Assembly: GCF_003122485.1 (NCBI RefSeq)
Contig: NZ_JRFU01000121.1
Location: 26,857 to 90,856 of the forward strand
Source of the DNA: Eubacterium ramulus
GTDB lineage: Bacteria > Bacillota > Clostridia > Lachnospirales > Lachnospiraceae
Length of the DNA: 64,000 nt
Direction: 5' to 3'
Both the position numbers and the translations under genes were made by a program. The number at the start of each line of letters is the position of its first letter. Position 1 is the first letter of the stretch. Of the stretch, positions 51,083 to 60,929 are shown piece by piece. The notes beneath the pieces are model-generated. The model ran no database searches, was not told the DNA's origin, and saw nothing but the letters and a program-made list of their open reading frames with translations.

Positions 51083-53557
51083 ATGGAAGAAAAGCAGCTG
51101 ATGGATTTTGATGTGTTGACGCTGGGAGAAGGGGAAACTGCTGACGAAGATCTGCAGATATTATTTGTATTGAATGGAAATGTGTCAGTGCAGATGGCAG
51201 AGAGTATTCTGCATCTGGGGGAAAAGGATTTTCTGATTCTGCATCCATTTCAGGTATATTCCGTTAAAATGGATAAAAACAGTCTGGTTATGCGATTTCG
51301 GGCAAATGTCCGGATGATGTCAGAATATTATGACCTCAGCAAACTGGAATTTCTGGGAAATTCAGTGGAAGAAGCATCAGAGAGACATACGATTCTGCGA
51401 AACCTGCTGGAAAAATGCATTACATATTATTACGGGAAAAAGGGAAACAATGGAAGAATTCTTCTGAAACTGAACAGTCTGTATTATGAAATTGCAGAAC
51501 TTCTGATTTCGTCTTTTTCCATTGTCCGGAGCCAGACGTCAGACAGTCTGGAAGGGGAGGAAGATGAATCTCTGATCCAGGAAATGACACGCTATATTCA
51601 CATGAATTATCAGTCGGCGTTGAAGCTGGAAGATCTTGCGGAACATTTTTTCCTGTCGCCACCTTATATCTCCCGGTTTTTTAAAAAGAAACTGGGGATT
51701 AATTTTGCAAAATATCTGTCCGAGGTTCGTCTGGAGGAAGCTACGAAAAAACTGACCCAGACGGAAAATTCCCTGACCTGGATTGCCATGGACTGCGGTT
51801 TTCCTAATCTGACTGCCTTTAACAAAGCGTTTCGGGAGAAATATCAGGTAAGTCCAAAGCAGTATCGGACGGAATTAAAGCAGACAGAGCAGAAGAAAGA
51901 AAAAGCGGACAAGGAGAGCCGGGCACTGGCGGAGTTTCAGCTTCTGGATTATTTTGAGAAGAACAATCATATTCAGGGGCGGGAATTTGATGAGACGGAG
52001 CAGGTGGTGGCAGATGCTTCCGAGTATACGATTCTGGAAAAAAACTGGAATAAGATGATCAACATCGGTGGCATCTATCTGTTACTGCAGAAAGAAATTC
52101 AGGATCATACGTTGTTTTTATGCAAGACCCTTGGGTTTGAATATGTACGAATCTGGGATCTGTATGAGACACGTATGCATATCAATGCCGGAAACAGAGA
52201 GCGGAAGTACAATTTCAGTCGTCTGGACATCTGTCTGGACTTTTTGACCCAGAATCATATCAAACCGTATCTGGAACTTGGATTTAAACCGTTTATTTTA
52301 CTGCGAAGTTATCAGGATTATATTTTTAACGAAGAACGTGAAATTTTATTTGAGGAAGCCAGGGAGTATGGAATCTTTATCCGAAGTCTGATCAAACATG
52401 TGATTAATCGCTACAGTATTCAGGAAATTTCCAGCTGGTATTTTGAGCTCTGGTGCGATCCGAGATGGTTTCCGGATGGAGAGCCGGCTACTTATATTGA
52501 ATATTTTGAGGAAGCCTACCAGGCCATCAAAGAACTGGCTCCGCAGGCACATGTGGGTGGGGCTTACGATCGTTCCTATGGTATTATTTCCTTTGAACAT
52601 TTTATTGAAGTGTGGAGTACCAGAAATATTCAGCCGGATTTTCTGTCTCTGTACTGCTATGCACCGCTTATGAGGGAAGTGACTTATAAGGAAAAAGGAA
52701 TCGAAGTGACAGAGAATACCTACCGTGAAATGATGCGTCAGATGCACATTAATGAAGAAGCAGTGGCACCGGAAGAAATCAAGGATTTTCAGATGAGCAG
52801 TTACGTGGAAACCAGAAAAAGGATCATGCTTCAGTATGGCATGATGATGCCAATGATCTGCAGTGAGTGGAACTTCACTGTTATTAATTCTAATGTCATG
52901 AATGACAGCCGTTTTAAAGGAGCTTATGTCATGCATGAGATTATGAGTATGTATCAGGAACTTGGCATGATGGGATACTGGTTTGGTACGGATCAGTTTG
53001 CGGAGGATGATGATGCACCGATGCTGCTGAACGGTCGTTGTGGACTGATCACCCATCAGGGAATCTGTAAACCGGCATACTGGGCGATTCTGATGCTGAA
53101 CCGTCTGGAAAATTATCTGCTGACGAAGACAGAACATACAATGGTTACCCGGAATGAGTTTGGAAGCTATGTCATCGCCTGCCATAATTACAAGCCGTTG
53201 GATATCCAGTATTATGTGCAGAAAGAGAAAGACGTCAGAATTGAGAGTATTCCTCATTTTTACGAAAATTCCGTGCAGCTTACTTTGAATATTACTATCA
53301 ATGGGGCAAAAAATGGAAAATACCATGTAAAAACAAGGGTGGTAAATTCAAAATACGGCGGTGTGCAGGATGAATGGCTGCGTATGGGAAAAGTCGCCTT
53401 TCTGACAACGGCGGATGTGGAATATATTGACCATATGTCCAGACCTCATATCACGATTTCGGAACAGGAAGTGATGGATCATGTGCTGCGTTTCAGTGTA
53501 AAACTGGAAGCACAGGAGATATTACTGATTCATGCTTTCCAGTATATGGAGGAGTAG
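51083..53557 (+). CDS. AraC-type regulator fused to a GH39-like (beta-xylosidase fold) domain
   Basis: 824 residues. Cupin-like N-terminus (~1-100), AraC double HTH (~165-270; YIHMNYQSALKLEDLAEHFFLSPPYISRFFKKK and CGFPNLTAFNKAFREKYQVSPKQY), then a GH39-type TIM barrel and beta domain (~305-820). In GH39 enzymes the acid/base Glu lies in WNEP; here the sequence is FELWCDP, so the Glu is Asp. The nucleophile Glu is kept in CSEWN. The barrel probably senses a glycoside rather than hydrolysing it. The ATG at 51083 is 8 nt after GGGAGG; the ATG at 51077 is too close. No target gene is adjacent. Confidence 0.85.
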   Translation: MEEKQLMDFDVLTLGEGETADEDLQILFVLNGNVSVQMAESILHLGEKDFLILHPFQVYSVKMDKNSLVMRFRANVRMMSEYYDLSKLEFLGNSVEEASERHTILRNLLEKCITYYYGKKGNNGRILLKLNSLYYEIAELLISSFSIVRSQTSDSLEGEEDESLIQEMTRYIHMNYQSALKLEDLAEHFFLSPPYISRFFKKKLGINFAKYLSEVRLEEATKKLTQTENSLTWIAMDCGFPNLTAFNKAFREKYQVSPKQYRTELKQTEQKKEKADKESRALAEFQLLDYFEKNNHIQGREFDETEQVVADASEYTILEKNWNKMINIGGIYLLLQKEIQDHTLFLCKTLGFEYVRIWDLYETRMHINAGNRERKYNFSRLDICLDFLTQNHIKPYLELGFKPFILLRSYQDYIFNEEREILFEEAREYGIFIRSLIKHVINRYSIQEISSWYFELWCDPRWFPDGEPATYIEYFEEAYQAIKELAPQAHVGGAYDRSYGIISFEHFIEVWSTRNIQPDFLSLYCYAPLMREVTYKEKGIEVTENTYREMMRQMHINEEAVAPEEIKDFQMSSYVETRKRIMLQYGMMMPMICSEWNFTVINSNVMNDSRFKGAYVMHEIMSMYQELGMMGYWFGTDQFAEDDDAPMLLNGRCGLITHQGICKPAYWAILMLNRLENYLLTKTEHTMVTRNEFGSYVIACHNYKPLDIQYYVQKEKDVRIESIPHFYENSVQLTLNITINGAKNGKYHVKTRVVNSKYGGVQDEWLRMGKVAFLTTADVEYIDHMSRPHITISEQEVMDHVLRFSVKLEAQEILLIHAFQYMEE

Positions 53558-53613
53558 AGCGACGGATGAACTCAGTTCCCCTGTACAAGCGAACTGGAGG
53601 CATAAAATAAAAC

Positions 53614-53652
53614 GAAAGACCGGAGAACATGTTTCTCGGGTCTTTCATTTTC
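53614..53652. terminator. Terminator between the AraC-GH39 gene and lacI-type gene
   Basis: GAAAGACC (53614-53621) / GGTCTTTC (53639-53646) with an inner GAGAA/TTCTC helix, T-rich flank on the plus side. It separates converging genes. Confidence 0.8.
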
Positions 53653-53685
53653 ATGAGGAGTTTAATTTATTATAGAATACAGAAA

Positions 53686-54711
53686 TCAGGTGGATTCCTG
53701 TATTACTAACTTGGATGGGAGCAGGATCGGTTTTGCCTGCTCGTAAGGGTTTTTGATCAGAGAAAGCAAGAGTTTTGCACTCTGAATGCCAAGGTCACGC
53801 CGTGGCTGACTGATGGTTGAGATGGTCGGTGTGGAGAGTGATGCGTACATGGTGTTGTCAAACCCAAATACTTTGATATCCTCCGGAATCCGAAATCCCT
53901 GTGCCAGACCGGCTTTGATCACTGCGTGGGCATGTTTGTCCGATGTGGCAAAAATCGCATCAGGCGGATCAGCCAGCTGGAAAAAATGATTTGCAGCGGC
54001 CAGAATACGGCTGTACGAAAAGTCAGAGACCTGTACGACATATTCCGGCCGGACAGCCAGTCTATTACCGGTGAGCATAGATCGGTATGCCCGATAGCGG
54101 CTCTGCACATGACGGTAATCATATGAGGAGGAAAAGAAGGCAATTTTCTGGCAGCCTTCGTTGATCAGATGTGCGATCGCTATTTTGGTAATTGAATAAT
54201 CATCTATCGAAACATAAGGTACATTCGTATAAAACGGATTGTATTCACTGCACTGGACAACCGGGTAAGCCGCATTGAGCTGCCGCAGAATATCTTCGGA
54301 CAGTGCATACATGACAATGATGCCGGAAACCTGAAGGTTCGCGCAATAATTAAGAAAAGAAGTAATTGTGCTGCGATCAGGCATTTCCTGTGTTACTACC
54401 ATATGACAATGTGCGTGACTGAGGTAATCACTGATTCCTTCCAGAATGTCATCATAAAACGGATTGTTCCAGGTCGGGATACAGACCAGTATCGTGGACT
54501 CCTGAGCTACTTTCTTTACAGAAGCAGAAGCACTGCTTCTTTTTTTGGTGCTCAGATCTTCCGGTGTGATCTCATGAAGCTCAAAAGCTTTCAATATTTT
54601 ATCTCTTGTTTTTTTGGTCACCACATTTGGCTGGTGAATCATGCGGGAGACGGTAGCAGGAGAAACACCTGCTGTCTTCGCAATATCATAAATTGTAACT
54701 TTCCCATTCAT
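53686..54711 (-). CDS. LacI-family transcriptional regulator (set 2)
   Basis: 341 residues. N-terminal LacI HTH (VTIYDIAKTAGVSPATVSRMIHQPNVV) with hinge, then a periplasmic-binding-like sensor domain (CIPTWNNPFYDDILEGISDYL, DAIFATSDKHAHAVI, GFDNTMYASLSTPTISTISQP). It is divergent from the sugar ABC importer and is presumably its repressor. GAAGGATG lies about 12 nt before the ATG. The palindrome TTGTTTC-A-GAAACAA in the divergent region is a candidate operator. Ligand unknown. Confidence 0.92.
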   Translation of the reverse strand: MNGKVTIYDIAKTAGVSPATVSRMIHQPNVVTKKTRDKILKAFELHEITPEDLSTKKRSSASASVKKVAQESTILVCIPTWNNPFYDDILEGISDYLSHAHCHMVVTQEMPDRSTITSFLNYCANLQVSGIIVMYALSEDILRQLNAAYPVVQCSEYNPFYTNVPYVSIDDYSITKIAIAHLINEGCQKIAFFSSSYDYRHVQSRYRAYRSMLTGNRLAVRPEYVVQVSDFSYSRILAAANHFFQLADPPDAIFATSDKHAHAVIKAGLAQGFRIPEDIKVFGFDNTMYASLSTPTISTISQPRRDLGIQSAKLLLSLIKNPYEQAKPILLPSKLVIQEST

Positions 54712-54749
54712 AATACATTACATCCTTCTTGACTGTAATATGATATGAA

Positions 54750-54902
54750 GAAACAACTAGTTAAATAGGATAAAAATTAATAACTATTTGTTTGTTTCAT
54801 GTACAAAACATAGCAGAAAAGACAAAAAAAGGAAATAGAAAAATGAAAAAAACAGCAAAAAGACAAGAAAAAGGTATAAAATATTACTTGTTTCAGAAAC
54901 AA
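54750..54902. promoter_or_regulatory. Candidate LacI-type operator region of set 2
   Basis: A perfect palindrome TTGTTTCAGAAACAA lies at 54888-54902. Matching half-sites GAAACAA (54750-54756) and TTGTTTC (54792-54798) lie nearer the regulator gene. The full 341-nt divergent gap (54712-55052) is very AT-rich and otherwise empty. Confidence 0.5.
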
Positions 54903-55052
54903 AATGAAAAAATGACCAAAACATGGCAAGTTTGTGAAGAAATTATGAAAAAAATAAACAATTTTCAAATAGTCGTACATAGGGGGATTTGATAGAATGC
55001 AAGTAACGAGAGGGGAAGTAACCAACTCGAAAGAAAAAGGAGGTATTTCACA

Positions 55053-56258
55053 ATGAAGATGTGGAAAAGATTAGTAAGTGCAGGCTTAGTGGCAGCTATG
55101 TCAGGTGCAATGCTTGCAGGATGCGGAAACACAGCGGGTAACGGCGATGCAAACAATGGCAGCGCAGGGGATGAGAAACCGGCAGCAGCTTCTACAGGGG
55201 ACGTAAAAGTAGAAGATACTGGTTTCAAAGCAGACAAAACTTATAAGATCGGTTACAACTATTATGGACCAGGTTCTTATGCATTAACAACTCTGGCAAA
55301 CAATCAGGACTATGTAGTGAAATGCTTCGGAAGCGAGACACAGTCTACATCTGATGACTTCCAGGTAGATAAGATCGTACAGGACGTTGAGAATATGATC
55401 TCTGCAGGATGTGACGGATTAGTAATCTGGCTTCCGGCTGACAACTTATACAAAACAGTTATCGACATGTGCGAGAAAGCAAAAGTTCCTTATGTATTCT
55501 CAGACAAAGTTCCGTCTGATCCGGACGTTATCGCAGCATTACAGAACAGCGAGTACTTCGCAGGTGCTGTAGGACCGGCAAATGCTGAGTATGGTTCCTT
55601 AATCGCTGACTATGCATTAGAGCAGGGATACAAAACATGTATCATCTCTACAGGTGCACAGGGTGACCCGACAGATACACCACGTATCGAAGCTTTCACA
55701 TCTGAATTCGAAAAAGGTGGCGGAAAGATCGAGCAGGTTGTTTACACAGACTCCCAGGATAACATCCAGCCATACACAGAGAACGCTTTAGTAGCATATC
55801 CGGATGTTGATTTCGTATATGGTACAGGTTCTGATTTTGGTATTGGTGCTGCAGATGCAATCGCTAACCAGGGATTAGACGCAAAAGTTCTGACATCCGG
55901 ACTTGATACTGCAGTTCTTGAGTATCTGTGCGATGACAGCAACGCTGTTGAGTTCGTAAACGGTGACTACTGGATCGCCGGTACTATGGCTACTGTAGCT
56001 CTGATGAACTACTTAGATGGAACTCCGTTAAAAGATGCTGATGGCAAAATGGTATTCGTCGACGACATTATGCCATTCCAGATTACAGCAGATTCATATG
56101 ATACATTCAAGAAAACATTTATTGACAACCCATGCTATTCAGCAGCTGAGATCCAGGCTATGGATGGAAAATACAATCCGGATTTCAACTATGATGCATT
56201 TATGAAAGTTATCAGTGATTATTCATTAGACGAGAGAGCAGCAGCTGCTGCTAAATAA
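55053..56258 (+). CDS. Sugar ABC transporter substrate-binding lipoprotein (set 2)
   Basis: 401 residues. Signal peptide with lipobox (GAMLAGCGN), a Gly/Ala/Asn-rich linker, and a Peripla_BP_4 (ribose-binding-like) domain with YKIGYNYYGPGSYALTTLANN, MISAGCDGLVIWLPADN, VPYVFSDKVPSDPDV and VYGTGSDFGIGAADAI. It captures the glycoside or sugar outside the cell. SD AAGGAGG. Codon use here (many GCA/ACA/GTT and few rare codons) suggests strong expression, as expected for a binding protein. First gene of the importer operon. Confidence 0.92.
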   Translation: MKMWKRLVSAGLVAAMSGAMLAGCGNTAGNGDANNGSAGDEKPAAASTGDVKVEDTGFKADKTYKIGYNYYGPGSYALTTLANNQDYVVKCFGSETQSTSDDFQVDKIVQDVENMISAGCDGLVIWLPADNLYKTVIDMCEKAKVPYVFSDKVPSDPDVIAALQNSEYFAGAVGPANAEYGSLIADYALEQGYKTCIISTGAQGDPTDTPRIEAFTSEFEKGGGKIEQVVYTDSQDNIQPYTENALVAYPDVDFVYGTGSDFGIGAADAIANQGLDAKVLTSGLDTAVLEYLCDDSNAVEFVNGDYWIAGTMATVALMNYLDGTPLKDADGKMVFVDDIMPFQITADSYDTFKKTFIDNPCYSAAEIQAMDGKYNPDFNYDAFMKVISDYSLDERAAAAAK

Positions 56259-56286
56259 TTCAGTTTGCAGAAAGGGGTAGGCATTT

Positions 56287-57270
56287 ATGTCCAAAGAAAA
56301 AACTTTAAGTGTCGATCCGAAAAAGAAACGTCTGCAAACCCAGATTTTGGTTATTGCGATTGTCGTCGCAGCATTTGTAGTCTGCCACTTTATTACAGGT
56401 GGCAGATTACTTGCTCCGAATAATCTGCGTACAATTCTGACACAGGTTACATATCCAATGATCGTTGCACTGGGAATGATGTTTATTTTTACGGGCGGTA
56501 TGATTGATTTATCTATAGGAGCACAGGCTATTTTAGCAGGTAACGTGGCAGCAGTACTGGTAGAAGATTTCGGACTTGGTTATGCAGGTCTGATCATCGG
56601 AGCAATCGTTACTATGATCGTTTGTGAATTACTGAGTGCATCCTGTTCCGTATTCTTGGGAATTCCGTCCTGGGTAGCAGGACTTGGTGCGGCATTGGTA
56701 TTTGAGGCAATTGCAACCATTTATGTCGGCAACCGTGCAAAAACAGCCGGAGCAGCCGTTGTATATCTGAAACATTGTCAGGCACTGGGAAAATTCCCGA
56801 CCATCTTTATTATCGCGATTGCGGTATTTGTAGTCGCATGGTTTATCTTTAACCGCACAAAACTTGGTTTTAACCTCCGTGCCATCGGTGGTGGCGGAGA
56901 AGTCGCAGAAGCAATGGGTATCAACAGAGTAAAAACTATCATGCTTTCTGCCGCAGTTGGAGCACTTATCATCTCCATCGGCGTAATCACACAGCTTTCC
57001 TATACCGGACGTTTTACCACATCCGCAGGTATGGGATCCTTAAGTGGTATCTTCAAATCACTGGCTGTTATCCTGATCGCAGGTTCTTTCTCCCGTATCT
57101 ATAATGATGCCGTAGGATGTGTGATCGGAGCATTTATTGTAGCTGGATTGTTTAATGTATTGACATTGATGGGTGTTCCGTCAGGTACAGGCCAGGACGT
57201 ATGTCTGGGTATGGTAGTACTTGTATGTGGTATCCTCTCATCTTTGGGATATAAGGGGGTTATGAAGTAA
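56287..57270 (+). CDS. Sugar ABC transporter permease 1 (RbsC-like, set 2)
   Basis: 327 residues, BPD_transp_2 family with about eight to ten helices. Motifs include GMMFIFTGGMIDLSIGAQAILAGNVA, the coupling EAA-like AMGINRVKTIMLSAAVGALI, and SGIFKSLAVILIAGS. Paired with the second permease it forms the channel of a CUT2-type importer. SD AAAGGGG. Its TAA overlaps the next ATG by 1 nt (TAATG), so translation is coupled. Confidence 0.92.
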   Translation: MSKEKTLSVDPKKKRLQTQILVIAIVVAAFVVCHFITGGRLLAPNNLRTILTQVTYPMIVALGMMFIFTGGMIDLSIGAQAILAGNVAAVLVEDFGLGYAGLIIGAIVTMIVCELLSASCSVFLGIPSWVAGLGAALVFEAIATIYVGNRAKTAGAAVVYLKHCQALGKFPTIFIIAIAVFVVAWFIFNRTKLGFNLRAIGGGGEVAEAMGINRVKTIMLSAAVGALIISIGVITQLSYTGRFTTSAGMGSLSGIFKSLAVILIAGSFSRIYNDAVGCVIGAFIVAGLFNVLTLMGVPSGTGQDVCLGMVVLVCGILSSLGYKGVMK

Positions 57271-58769
57271 TGGCAGAAGAGATGTTACGAATCGAAGGTG
57301 TCAGCAAAAGCTTTGGACCGACCTTAGCAAACAAAGATATCAACCTGGTTCTGGAAAAAGGTGTTCTCCTTGGTCTTGCAGGTGAGAACGGATCCGGAAA
57401 ATCCACACTGGCTTCCATGGTATGTGGAATGCAGAGTAAGGATTCAGGTAAATTTTATAAAAATGGTGAAGAATATGATCCACACTCTCCGAGTGATGCG
57501 GCAGCACATGGCATTGCCATGGTCGTACAGGAACTTGGAGTAGTAGGAAATCTGCCGGGAATCGTAAATATGTTCCTTGGCAAGATGGATAAATATAAAA
57601 AAGGGCCTGCAGTAGATCTGGCAGCTATGAACAGAGATGCTGAGGCAGTGTTTGAAAAATGGCATCTGCCGAAAGTTCCGCTGGATGTACCAGCCGGCAC
57701 ACTTTCTATCGAGCAGAGAAAAATCATGGAGCTGGCAAGAGCCCTGATCACAGATCCGGATTTCCTGGTTCTGGATGAAATTTCCCAGGCGTTATCCCAG
57801 GATAACCGCCAGGTACTGTATAAATTTATCGAGCAGTTCAAATCCCAGGGAAGAACCATCCTGATGGTTACCCATGACCTGGAGGAAATGGTAGAAATCT
57901 GCGATCAGATCGCAGTCCTTCGAGATGGTGTCATTGTAGAGTGCAAAGATGCCAAAGAGTTTACCATGGATGAACTGAAACGTCAGATGATCGGTCGTGA
58001 GGTATCCGGTGACTATTACCGTGATGACCAGAAAGAGCAGTATGAGAATGAAGTGGTACTGGAAGTCAGAGATCTGACAATTGAAGGAAAATGCGAGCAT
58101 ATTTCCTTTGATGTACATAAAGGAGAAATCCTTGGTGTCTGCGGACTTTCTGATGCAGGTATCCATGAACTTGGAAGTGCTATTTATGGTCTGGAACATC
58201 ATGATGGAACCGTACGGGTCAAAGCATCCGATACGTTATTAAAACATCCGGATGATCTGGTAAAGACAAAAGGTGCATACCTTTCCAAAGACCGTGATGT
58301 AAATGGTCTGATGCTGGATGCGGGAATCGGTGCAAATCTGATCATTCCGTCTCTGGTAGAATTGTCAGGACCGGTGGGATTCTTAAGTCCAAAGAAAACA
58401 CGAGCACTGGCAGAAAAAGCTTCTCAGGCATTCGAGATCAAATCTTCCGGTTTGAATCACATCGTACGTCGTCTGAGCGGTGGTAATAAACAGAAAGTAA
58501 ACTTAAGCCGCTGGCTGGTCAAAGATCTGGATTATATCATCCTTGACTGTCCGACCCGTGGTGTAGATATCGGTGTCAAAGCTTATATCTACAGTGTATT
58601 AAAGAAAGCAAAAGCAGAAGGAAAGGCAATCATCATGATTTCCGATGAGCTTCAGGAAGCAATGGGTATGTCTGACCGGATTATGGTTATGAAAGATCAT
58701 AAATTCGCTGCAATGCTTTCCAGAAACTGTGATTTCACAGAAGAAAAAATGATGGAGGTAATGCTGTAA
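57270..58769 (+). CDS. Sugar ABC transporter ATPase with two nucleotide-binding domains (set 2)
   Basis: 499 residues, RbsA/MglA type. NBD1: Walker A GENGSGKST and Walker B region LVLDEISQALS, with an altered signature (LSIEQRKIMELA). NBD2 (~265-499): Walker A region is degenerate (GVCGLSDAG), as usual for the group; signature LSGGNKQKVNLSRW is intact, but the Walker B Glu is replaced by Cys (IILDCPTRGVD). NBD1 is therefore the likely hydrolytic site. It overlaps both neighbouring permease genes by 1 nt. Confidence 0.92.
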   Translation: MAEEMLRIEGVSKSFGPTLANKDINLVLEKGVLLGLAGENGSGKSTLASMVCGMQSKDSGKFYKNGEEYDPHSPSDAAAHGIAMVVQELGVVGNLPGIVNMFLGKMDKYKKGPAVDLAAMNRDAEAVFEKWHLPKVPLDVPAGTLSIEQRKIMELARALITDPDFLVLDEISQALSQDNRQVLYKFIEQFKSQGRTILMVTHDLEEMVEICDQIAVLRDGVIVECKDAKEFTMDELKRQMIGREVSGDYYRDDQKEQYENEVVLEVRDLTIEGKCEHISFDVHKGEILGVCGLSDAGIHELGSAIYGLEHHDGTVRVKASDTLLKHPDDLVKTKGAYLSKDRDVNGLMLDAGIGANLIIPSLVELSGPVGFLSPKKTRALAEKASQAFEIKSSGLNHIVRRLSGGNKQKVNLSRWLVKDLDYIILDCPTRGVDIGVKAYIYSVLKKAKAEGKAIIMISDELQEAMGMSDRIMVMKDHKFAAMLSRNCDFTEEKMMEVML

Positions 58770-59773
58770 TGAAAACTAAAAAAATGCGTTTTGATATTAA
58801 CACATGGCTTCCGATTATCATTTTTGTACTGATTCTGGTAATTTTCAGTATTGCTACCGGTGGTACACTGCTGAATTCCAGAAATATTTTAAACATCTTT
58901 AACCAGTCTGTAGCAACGATCCTTGCAGGTCTCGGAATGTTATTTGTAGCAGCTATGGGTAGTACTGATATCAGTACCGGTGTAGTTGTAGCCCTGGCAG
59001 GATGTTTCGGATTAATGGGTGCACAGGCATCCGGAAACTCTCTGGTATTTATCATCATCTCTATCCTGATCGGTATCGGATCCGGTCTCTTGCTTGGATA
59101 TGTAAATGCAAAGAGAAAAGTAAATTCCTTTATGGCATCCCTGGCTTTGCTGATGGCTTGGCGTGCAATCGTAAACCTTGTTCTGAGTAACAAAGCATAC
59201 TATCTGCCGGATAATCTGTATGTACTGGACAGACCGGTAGTCAAAGGAATTATTCTGGTAGCAATCGTACTTGTAATCATCTACATTTGGAAATTTACCA
59301 GATTCGGTAATTATGTCAGAGGTATTGGTGAAAACGAAGTTGCTATGAAATATGCCGGTGTCAACGTAGACAGAGTAAAAATCTTGGCATTTGTAATGTC
59401 TGGTCTTCTGGCAGCAGTTGCCGGTATCTTTACCGTCGTTCGACTTGGTGGAACAAACAACACCATGGGATCCGGTTTTGAAATGAAAGTTATGATGGCG
59501 CTGTTCATCGCAGGTATCCCGGTACAGGGTGGTGAAGGTTCCAAAGTATACAAATTATTATTCGGTGCTCCGACCATCATCATGCTGGAGAATGGATTAG
59601 TTCTCTGTGGACTGGATGCAGGAGTGACACAGCTGGTTCGTGGTCTGGTACTGCTTGGAGCGGTTTGTCTGACAAGTCAGCTTGCCAAGAGAATGGCTTA
59701 TGTAGGTCAGGAAGGTGCTCATAATCAGAAAGAGAACGCAGCGGAGACAGCTGTAGAAAATGGAGGAAAATAA
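58769..59773 (+). CDS. Sugar ABC transporter permease 2 (RbsC-like, set 2)
   Basis: 334 residues, BPD_transp_2 family, about eight to ten helices. Motifs: GMLFVAAMGSTDISTGVVVALAGCFG, VNAKRKVNSFMASLALLMAWRAIVN, the coupling region AMKYAGVNVDRVKILAF and FIAGIPVQGGEGSKVYK. The acidic C-terminal tail follows the last helix. The start overlaps the ATPase stop (TAATG). The Gfo/Idh gene follows after 3 nt, linking transport directly to the oxidoreductase. Confidence 0.92.
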   Translation: MKTKKMRFDINTWLPIIIFVLILVIFSIATGGTLLNSRNILNIFNQSVATILAGLGMLFVAAMGSTDISTGVVVALAGCFGLMGAQASGNSLVFIIISILIGIGSGLLLGYVNAKRKVNSFMASLALLMAWRAIVNLVLSNKAYYLPDNLYVLDRPVVKGIILVAIVLVIIYIWKFTRFGNYVRGIGENEVAMKYAGVNVDRVKILAFVMSGLLAAVAGIFTVVRLGGTNNTMGSGFEMKVMMALFIAGIPVQGGEGSKVYKLLFGAPTIIMLENGLVLCGLDAGVTQLVRGLVLLGAVCLTSQLAKRMAYVGQEGAHNQKENAAETAVENGGK

Positions 59774-59776
59774 ATC

Positions 59777-60910
59777 ATGAAAAACGGAAAATTACAGGTA
59801 GGTATCATCGGTTGTGGTGGTATCGCTAATCAGAAACATTTACCGGCTCTGAAAAATCAGGCAGACAAAGCAGATATGGTTGCTTTCTGTGATATCTTAA
59901 TTGACAGAGCAGAGAAAGCTGCTGCTGAGTATGGTGTAGAAGGTGCAAAAGTATACGAGGATTACCATGAATTATTAGCTGATCCGGAGATCGATGTAGT
60001 ACATGTACTGACACCAAACGTAGCTCACTGCCCGATCACATGCGACGCATTTGCAGCAGGCAAACATGTAATGTGTGAGAAACCAATGGCACACAACACA
60101 GAGTCTGCTCAGAAAATGATGGATGCATGGAAAAAATCCGGCAAGAAATTCACAATCGGATATCAGAACCGTTTCCGTGTTGATACACAGACATTACACA
60201 AAGCTTGCGAAGCTGGTGAATTTGGTGATATCTACTTTGCAAAAGCACATGCAATCCGTAGAAGAGCCGTTCCGACATGGGGTGTTTTCCCGGATAAATC
60301 CAAACAGGGCGGCGGTCCTCTGATCGATATCGGAACACATGCATTAGACATCACATTATGGTGCATGAACAACTACAAACCGGTATCCGTTATGGGTTCT
60401 GTATTTGAAAAACTCGGACATTCTGAGCTCGCTACACAGGGCAACATGTTTGGTGCATGGGATCCTGAGACATACGAAGTAGAAGATTCTGCATTCGGAT
60501 TCATCAAATTTGAGAACGGCGCAACCATCTTCCTTGAGTCCGCATGGGCAATCAACATGAAAGACTCCAGAGAAGCAGCTTGTACACTCTGCGGTACAAA
60601 AGCTGGTGCCGAGATCGTTGGAGCTATGTCCGGCGGTGGCGCAAGCAGCGGACGTGAGTATGATCTGGTTGTAAACGGAACCTATCACGGACAGCTTGTT
60701 GAGCAGAACCTTTCCGAGGGTGGAACAATCGCATTCTTCGAGGGCGGATCATCCGAGCCGAAAGATATCGAGTGCGAGCAGTGGTTAAACTGCATTATCA
60801 ACGATACAGAGCCAGTTGTAAAACCGGAGCAGGCATTCGTTGTAACACAGATTCTGGATGCTATCTATGAGTCTGCACGTACAGGTAAAGAAGTACTTCT
60901 GAATCAGTAA
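59777..60910 (+). CDS. Gfo/Idh/MocA-family oxidoreductase 1 (set 2)
   Basis: 377 residues. Rossmann domain with LQVGIIGCGGIANQKHLPAL, family motif VMCEKPMAHN, and a C-terminal domain with QGGGPLIDIGTHALDITLW. The segment RFRVDTQTLHKACEAGEFGDIYFAKAHAIRRRAVPTWG is typical of glucoside/inositol dehydrogenases. Likely reaction: NAD(P)-dependent oxidation of a sugar hydroxyl (often C3) on an imported glycoside. It begins 3 nt after the permease, with the SD (GGAGG) inside that gene. It is the best DgpA-like candidate in set 2, but the exact substrate is not known. Confidence 0.88.
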   Translation: MKNGKLQVGIIGCGGIANQKHLPALKNQADKADMVAFCDILIDRAEKAAAEYGVEGAKVYEDYHELLADPEIDVVHVLTPNVAHCPITCDAFAAGKHVMCEKPMAHNTESAQKMMDAWKKSGKKFTIGYQNRFRVDTQTLHKACEAGEFGDIYFAKAHAIRRRAVPTWGVFPDKSKQGGGPLIDIGTHALDITLWCMNNYKPVSVMGSVFEKLGHSELATQGNMFGAWDPETYEVEDSAFGFIKFENGATIFLESAWAINMKDSREAACTLCGTKAGAEIVGAMSGGGASSGREYDLVVNGTYHGQLVEQNLSEGGTIAFFEGGSSEPKDIECEQWLNCIINDTEPVVKPEQAFVVTQILDAIYESARTGKEVLLNQ

Positions 60911-60929
60911 GATCAGAAAAATTGGTTAC

